In this document: one piece after another, positions 59,229-64,000 of the stretch | Position numbering within the stretch: position 1 is the first letter of the stretch | How the letters are laid out: each line of letters begins with the position of its first letter | Source: Pararhizobium sp. | GTDB lineage: Bacteria; Pseudomonadota; Alphaproteobacteria; Rhizobiales; Rhizobiaceae | DNA length: 64,000 nucleotides | Direction: 5' to 3' | NCBI GenBank assembly: GCA_017794825.1 | Contig: CP051237.1 | Coordinates: 1,426,001-1,490,000 of the forward strand | Made by a program: the position numbers and the translations under genes | Notes under the pieces: generated by a model | Databases searched by the model: none | What the model was told of the DNA's origin: nothing | Seen by the model: only the letters and a program-made list of their open reading frames with translations

Positions 59229-60336
59229 GCCGGTGCCCTTTCGCCTTCCCGCAGGTTTGGTCGAAGTTCTGGCCACTTTCGGTATCATTGCCGTGATCGG
59301 CGCCGTAACGCTCTCGATCATGGGCGCCAGTCCCGTGGCAGCCGGCCTGGCGGCGTTTCATGGAACACTAGACGGGACCTACGAAATAGCCGGTGTAGTA
59401 GCACTCAGTCTTCCGCTGATCATCGTGGGCTTTGGAGCCTCAATTTGCTTCAAGGGTGGTTATTACAACCTCGGACTGGAAAGCCAGTTGATTCTCGGCG
59501 CGGCGGCAGGCTCCATTGCTGGATACTATGCGGGCCCTCTCTGGTCGCCCTTCCAAATCACGCTAGTCCTTGTCTGTGGAGGTCTCGCCGGGGCGGTTGT
59601 GGCTGCAGTCATTGCCTGGTTGCGCGTTCATCTCAATGTCGATGAGGTCGTCAGCAGTCTGCTTTCGAACTACATCGTCATTCTGTTTGCAATCTTTCTA
59701 GCTACCTATCCCTTCCGCGACGAGAGCCGCTTCAACGGTGCAATGCATCGTATCCTGCCGAGTGCCCGGATGCCTACGATGATTTCCGGCACCGAACTTA
59801 CATGGGGCGTACTTGTTGTGGTTGCTGTCAGTCTTGTTCTCTTCTGGATTTTTCACCGTTCCAAACTCGGCCAGGATTGGGCGCTGATGGGTCGAAGTGT
59901 GACGGTTGCACGAAGCGCCGGTATCGATGTCAAGAAATTCGGGATGATGATCATGACATCGAGCGGATTTCTGGCGGGACTCGCAGGGGCATTTATGATC
60001 AGCGCAACGCAGCATCGGTACTTCGCCAATCTGGCGTTGGGCCTGGGTTTTGACGGCATCCTAATCGGTATGATTGCAAGATACCGAATACCCGCAGTGG
60101 TCTTCTGGGCACTTGCCTACTCCTGGATGCTGCTCGCCGCCGACGGCATAGAACAGGAAGTCGGTATACCGTCCGAGTTTGCACAGGTTGTCATAGCCAT
60201 TGTTATTCTGGGAGTCGCTGTTCGAATTGGTTTGCTCCAGTGGGTGCGCGGTTGGCGCCAGAGATGGTTCAAGTCTTCCGGCACCGGGTCCTTACCGGCG
60301 ATGCGCATGTTCAGCGCAAACAGGGAGGGCCGATGA
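59215..60336 (+). CDS. Nucleoside-type ABC transporter permease (YufP/NupB type)
   Basis: A 373-residue inner-membrane protein with about ten membrane segments. The stretch FKGGYYNLGLESQLILGAAAGS and the VDEVVSSLLSNYI segment are typical of the permeases that work with BMP proteins. The C terminus is basic. Its gene overlaps the ATPase at the front and the second permease at the end, so all are translated together. Confidence 0.92.
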   Translation: MPSFEPVPFRLPAGLVEVLATFGIIAVIGAVTLSIMGASPVAAGLAAFHGTLDGTYEIAGVVALSLPLIIVGFGASICFKGGYYNLGLESQLILGAAAGSIAGYYAGPLWSPFQITLVLVCGGLAGAVVAAVIAWLRVHLNVDEVVSSLLSNYIVILFAIFLATYPFRDESRFNGAMHRILPSARMPTMISGTELTWGVLVVVAVSLVLFWIFHRSKLGQDWALMGRSVTVARSAGIDVKKFGMMIMTSSGFLAGLAGAFMISATQHRYFANLALGLGFDGILIGMIARYRIPAVVFWALAYSWMLLAADGIEQEVGIPSEFAQVVIAIVILGVAVRIGLLQWVRGWRQRWFKSSGTGSLPAMRMFSANREGR

Positions 60337-61241
60337 TGGATCTGATCGTCTTCATTACAAGTGCTGCGCTGGCATATGCGATACCCATCGTCTATGCCGG
60401 AATCGGCGGACAGATCAGCCTGGCTTCAGGAGATCTGAACATTGCCCTGGAAGGAGAGATGCTGTTCGGCGCCTTTGTTGCTGTTGCGGCTACTTATTTT
60501 CTCGGTTCGCCGTGGCTGGGCATACTTTGTGCAGTAATCGTGGGTGCTGCCCTCGGGCTTTTATTCGGCATCCTTATCGTAAGTCTCAAGGGTAACGTCT
60601 TTCTCGTCGGTATTACTTACAATTTTCTACTAGCAGCCCTGACGGTTCTGCTGCTTGGAATGATCTTCGGGGTACGAGGTTCCTTCAGCAGCCCTGACCT
60701 GATAGGCATCCCGAAACTTCCGCTCGGCACCTTCGGAGACATACCGTTCCTGGGATCGGTTTTGTCCTCCCAGACCTATGTTGCCTGGTTTCTGATACCC
60801 GTAGTTTTCCTCTGGAGTTATGTGCTTCGCTCAACACCGCTCGGACTTCGCATTCGTGCCCTCGGAGACAATCAGGAGGCCGTACGCAGCGCGGGACTGA
60901 ACGTCGATAGAATGCGCCTGGGAGTCCAGATCGTCTGCGGAATGCTCTGCGGGATTGCCGGTGCGCAACTGGCTCTTGGTGCCTTGACACTCTTCAGTGC
61001 CGGTATGTCGGCGGGTCGCGGTTTCGTGGCTCTGGCGATCGTCATTCTTGTCGGACAAAGGCCCTGGATGCTTGTTCTAGCGGCATTCGCCTTCGGAATA
61101 ACCGACGGCATAGGGATAAAGCTGCAACAGGCTGATGTCCCGGCACAGTTTCCGCAAATGCTACCGTATGCCGTTACCCTTTTGGCTCTCATACTTGTTG
61201 CGTTGCGCGGTCACCTTCGCACCACCAGACGCTCACGCTAA
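60333..61241 (+). CDS. Nucleoside-type ABC transporter permease (YufQ/NupC type)
   Basis: A 302-residue inner-membrane protein starting at MMDLIVFITS (60333) behind AGGGAGG, overlapping the preceding stop by ATGA. YAGIGGQISLASGDLNIALEGEML and GDNQEAVRSAGLNV are typical. The open frame reaches back to 60240, but that part overlaps the other permease and lacks a ribosome binding site. Forms the channel with the protein at 59215. Confidence 0.92.
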   Translation: MMDLIVFITSAALAYAIPIVYAGIGGQISLASGDLNIALEGEMLFGAFVAVAATYFLGSPWLGILCAVIVGAALGLLFGILIVSLKGNVFLVGITYNFLLAALTVLLLGMIFGVRGSFSSPDLIGIPKLPLGTFGDIPFLGSVLSSQTYVAWFLIPVVFLWSYVLRSTPLGLRIRALGDNQEAVRSAGLNVDRMRLGVQIVCGMLCGIAGAQLALGALTLFSAGMSAGRGFVALAIVILVGQRPWMLVLAAFAFGITDGIGIKLQQADVPAQFPQMLPYAVTLLALILVALRGHLRTTRRSR

Positions 61242-61254
61242 GAGAGACCCTTCA

Positions 61255-62190
61255 ATGCGACACTTCATCATCGATACCGATGTTGCCGCCGACGATGCGC
61301 TCGCCATCATAATGGTTCTGCAGCATAAGGATTCAACGGTTCACGGCATTACCGTAAATTGCGGCAACATTGATTTCGATCAGCAGGTCCGCAACGCACT
61401 CTATACGCTTGAATTGGTAGGACGAACCGACGTTTCCGTTTACCCCGGATGCAGAATGCCACTGCAGCGGCGATTCCGTTCCGTGCCGGAAGTCTTCGGG
61501 TCCGATGGTTTCAGTGACGCGCACTTTCCACCTCCACAGGCCAAACCATCCGACATGCATGCTGTCGATGCCATCATAGAGGCTGCCCGGACGATGCCGG
61601 GCGAACTGGAGATTATTGCGCTAGCTCCACTCACAAATATCGCGCTGGCTCTTACTAAGGCGCCCGAAATCGTACCGTTCATCAAGTCCATTTGGTTTAT
61701 GGGCGCCACACTTCATGCCGTTGGTAACATCACCATGGGGGCCGAATACAACGTCTGGGTCGATCCGGAAGCCGCCGACATCGTCATGCGCGCCGGCGTG
61801 CCGCTTACCATAACACCGTGGGAGACAGCCAAGCAGGATGCGATCTGTTCGCATGCCGAGCGTGAGGAAATCGGCAGGATGGGAACACCAGTCGGCTCGT
61901 TCTTCCACCGCATCACCGAAACGCTCTACTCATATACCCAGGGAACGGAAGGCATTGATGGGGCGATACACTCTGACATCATCGGAGTCACCGTGCCTCT
62001 GTTTCCGGACGAGATCCTGGATCAGGCGGACATGTACATGTGTGTCGAACTCGGCGGCGAGCACAGTCGCGGTATTACCCTTCTCGACTGGGTCGGACTT
62101 GCCGGGCACGAACCCAACGTAACGGTGATCAAGTCCATCGATAACAGGGCATTTCGTCGGCACATCCACGACATGTGTGCAACCAGCTAG
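61255..62190 (+). CDS. Nucleoside hydrolase (IunH/RihA family)
   Basis: A 311-residue calcium-dependent enzyme that splits nucleosides into base and free ribose. The metal cluster D-T-D-x4-D-D is present as IIDTDVAADDALAI (residues 5-18), although the usual P-G after DTD is V-A. The substrate-binding segment GAEYNVWVDPEAADIVM and the C-terminal EPNVTVIKSIDNRAF match the family. It starts 13 bp after the permease gene. It produces non-phosphorylated ribose, in contrast to phosphorylases, which sets up the two genes that follow. Confidence 0.92.
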   Translation: MRHFIIDTDVAADDALAIIMVLQHKDSTVHGITVNCGNIDFDQQVRNALYTLELVGRTDVSVYPGCRMPLQRRFRSVPEVFGSDGFSDAHFPPPQAKPSDMHAVDAIIEAARTMPGELEIIALAPLTNIALALTKAPEIVPFIKSIWFMGATLHAVGNITMGAEYNVWVDPEAADIVMRAGVPLTITPWETAKQDAICSHAEREEIGRMGTPVGSFFHRITETLYSYTQGTEGIDGAIHSDIIGVTVPLFPDEILDQADMYMCVELGGEHSRGITLLDWVGLAGHEPNVTVIKSIDNRAFRRHIHDMCATS

Positions 62191-62218
62191 CTCGTGAAGA
62201 AGCAGAAAGGATTGAACA

Positions 62219-62971
62219 ATGGCGACAAAGCGTTTTGACGGTCGAAAGATATTGCTGACGGGTGGTGCAACAGGCGTCGGAAACGTGCTCATGAAGATGC
62301 TCATCGAGGAAGGTGGACGTGTCGTCGTCGGAGATATCGAACCCTCCGTTGTTGAGATATCTTCAGCGGCAGGTGCTTTGGGTGTCGTCTCGGACGTATC
62401 GACACCCGCGGGAACTCAGAAGCTCTTCGACGAAGCAGTTGATTATTTCGGCAACCCCGACATCCTGATTAGCAATGCCGGCTTCATCGTACCCAAACCC
62501 ATTCTCGAGACGTCGGACGAAGAGTGGGACCGGGTCATGGGGATCAATGCCAAAGCCCTGTTCATGCTTTCCAGACTGGTCATTCCCGGAATGCTCGAAA
62601 AGGGATCGGGAGCAATCGTCGCCACGGCTTCGATATCAGGAATGGTTGGGCTTGCCTCTCAGGCTGCCTATTGCGCGGCAAAAGGTGCGATCGTCCAACT
62701 GGTAAAGCAACTCGCCGTCGAATACGCAGCGCAGAACATTCGCGTCAATGCGGTCGGTCCGGGTGCGATCGCCACACCCTTTCTCGATCGCTATATCGAT
62801 GCACAGCCGGATCCCTCCGCCACTGCGGCAGCCGTGAAGGCGGCTCATCCGATGAATCGATGGGCCGAACCGGAGGAAGTCGCAAAGGCCATCGCCTATC
62901 TCGCCAGCGATGACGCGTCTTTCGTCAACGGACATGTGCTGATGGTCGATGGGGGATACGTCGCGCAATGA
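62219..62971 (+). CDS. Short-chain dehydrogenase/reductase (SDR)
   Basis: A 250-residue classical SDR. Cofactor motif TGGATGVG (residues 14-21) and D at the end of the second strand (VVGDIEPS), which favours NAD+ over NADP+. Active-site Ser is in SISGMVG, Tyr 151 and Lys 155 in YCAAK. In this place a role as ribose (or 2-deoxyribose) 1-dehydrogenase making a pentonolactone is attractive (inference). Its stop overlaps the start of the next gene by ATGA. Confidence 0.9.
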   Translation: MATKRFDGRKILLTGGATGVGNVLMKMLIEEGGRVVVGDIEPSVVEISSAAGALGVVSDVSTPAGTQKLFDEAVDYFGNPDILISNAGFIVPKPILETSDEEWDRVMGINAKALFMLSRLVIPGMLEKGSGAIVATASISGMVGLASQAAYCAAKGAIVQLVKQLAVEYAAQNIRVNAVGPGAIATPFLDRYIDAQPDPSATAAAVKAAHPMNRWAEPEEVAKAIAYLASDDASFVNGHVLMVDGGYVAQ

Positions 62972-64000
62972 CAATCCCTACCCTTGTACTGCGCGATGAC
63001 CAGCCGCTGATCATCGAAAATGCTGAAGTCAGGCTGCTTCGAATGCCGCCTGGAGTTCGATGGGAGGATGCGACACACCGGGTTCCGGCAATCGAGATCA
63101 TTCTTCTCGAATTGATAGTCAACGGTCAACTAGCACGCGGCTTCAGCTATACGGTCGGTGTCGGTGGAACCGCCGTTCGCGCACTGCTCGCAGACTACTG
63201 CAGATCCGAACTCATTGGACGCGATGCTCGTTTTGTCGTTGGAGCCTGGAAAAGTTTCCATCAGCATCTTCACCGGACCGGAATGGGAGCCATCACTACG
63301 CTTGCCCTCGCCACGATTGACGTGGCCCTGTGGGAAGTTCGCGCTCTTGCCTCAGGACGCCCGCTCTATCTGGAAGCGGGAGGCGGCTGCCAGGGGATTG
63401 CAGCCTATTCGAGTGGGATCGACCTGCATTTGTCTCCGGAAGAACTCCACGACGTCCAGAAGCAGAAGCACGACGAAGGTTACAGCTGGTTCAAGATAAA
63501 AGTGGGCCTTCCCCGTCTTTCCGATGACCTCGCAAGGGTCGCCGCGGCTAGAGAGGCGATCGGAAGCGATGCCCAGCTTGTGCTCGACGCTAATCAGGGT
63601 TGGGATCTGGCCGAGGCGATGCGACGCTGCCGCGCCTTCGAGAAATACGACGTGCGATGGATCGAGGAACCGCTGGCACCCGAAGATATCGAAGGTCACG
63701 CGACGCTCCGTCAGAAGACAATCATTCCTGTCGCCGTTGGCGAGAGCCTGTATGAGATCGAGAGTTTCAAAGCTTATATCGTAGCTGAAGCCGTGGACAT
63801 CATCCAGGCGGACATTGTCAGGGTGGGCGGATTGACGCCATGGTTCAGGATCGCCGATCTAGCGGCTGCCTGGAACCGGCCGGTCGCACCCCACTTTTTT
63901 GCGGAGTTATCCGTGCACGCCCTTTGCGCCGTCGACAACGGTCTGGTGCTGGAAAATGTCACAGGAGGGTCGCTGTTTGAACTCGGCGTGGCCGAAGAGC
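62968..64000 (+). CDS. Mandelate racemase/muconate lactonising family enzyme, 3' end outside window
   Basis: The frame from ATG 62968 is open to the end of the window (344 codons), so the last part is missing. Capping domain, then a TIM barrel with the general base pair K-x-K in WFKIKVG (K176/K178), metal ligands D207 (LDANQGW), E233 (WIEEPL) and E259 (VGESLYE), D in IIQADIVRVGG and H309 in APHFF. This is the mandelate-racemase subgroup with the Lys/His dyad, which includes many acid-sugar dehydratases. As the gene after nucleoside hydrolase and SDR, a pentonate dehydratase role is inferred. Confidence 0.88.
   Translation, partial: MTIPTLVLRDDQPLIIENAEVRLLRMPPGVRWEDATHRVPAIEIILLELIVNGQLARGFSYTVGVGGTAVRALLADYCRSELIGRDARFVVGAWKSFHQHLHRTGMGAITTLALATIDVALWEVRALASGRPLYLEAGGGCQGIAAYSSGIDLHLSPEELHDVQKQKHDEGYSWFKIKVGLPRLSDDLARVAAAREAIGSDAQLVLDANQGWDLAEAMRRCRAFEKYDVRWIEEPLAPEDIEGHATLRQKTIIPVAVGESLYEIESFKAYIVAEAVDIIQADIVRVGGLTPWFRIADLAAAWNRPVAPHFFAELSVHALCAVDNGLVLENVTGGSLFELGVAEE

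Overview
The base composition, the gene families and the protein sequences point to an alphaproteobacterium, most likely of the Rhizobiales/Phyllobacteriaceae type. That assignment is inferred from the families seen and was not tested by a search. Almost every gene serves uptake and breakdown of small organic compounds. There are seven complete solute importers: two TRAP systems, two ribose-type ABC systems, one dipeptide-type ABC, one polyamine-type ABC and one BMP-type nucleoside ABC. No ribosomal, replication or phage structural genes are present.

Left part (1-12.4 kb), apparently the older chromosomal flank. It is a sugar-acid locus: a DHDPS/KDG-aldolase family enzyme (cut by the left edge), decayed remnants of an SMP-30 lactonase gene and of a GntR/FCD regulator, a TRAP transporter with a galactonate-dehydratase-like enolase-superfamily enzyme, a FadR-type regulator, and a ribose-type ABC importer followed by a second lactonase remnant. 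A strong extended -10 promoter then leads into five copies of a 35-36 bp repeat.

Boundary (12.45-13.9 kb). A 3' fragment of a tRNA-Arg(CCG) gene lies next to a tyrosine integrase. Its orientation predicts that everything to the right is an integrated island whose other end, with the intact tRNA, lies beyond base 64000.

Island module 1 (13.9-28.4 kb). A Crp/Fnr-type regulator sits at a divergent promoter with an 18-bp perfect palindrome. Leftward run enoyl-CoA hydratase, class III CoA-transferase, a VOC protein, HyuA, HyuB and a PrpE-like acyl-CoA synthetase. Rightward run a RidA-like protein, a TRAP transporter, a luciferase-like flavin oxidoreductase and a quinone-oxidoreductase-like enzyme. 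It reads as one catabolic regulon for an unknown carboxylate or cyclic amide. A rhodanese gene follows.

Module 2 (29.3-38.6 kb). A GMC oxidoreductase and an amidase, a ribose-type ABC importer, a TetR regulator and an isochorismatase-like hydrolase. Three promoters carry the same operator-like sequence.

Module 3 (38.8-49.4 kb). A GntR/UTRA regulator, a dipeptide-type ABC importer and a CocE-type hydrolase in one leftward operon, with a divergent DUF3604 gene.

Module 4 (49.7-55.1 kb). A polyamine-type ABC importer diverging from an IclR regulator and an SGNH-fold protein that has lost its catalytic Ser and His.

Module 5 (55.1-64 kb). A LacI regulator with cytidine deaminase, diverging across twin operators from a nucleoside ABC importer, a nucleoside hydrolase, an SDR dehydrogenase and a mandelate-racemase-type dehydratase cut by the right edge. 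Together they suggest uptake and hydrolysis of nucleosides followed by oxidative, non-phosphorylating breakdown of the freed pentose.
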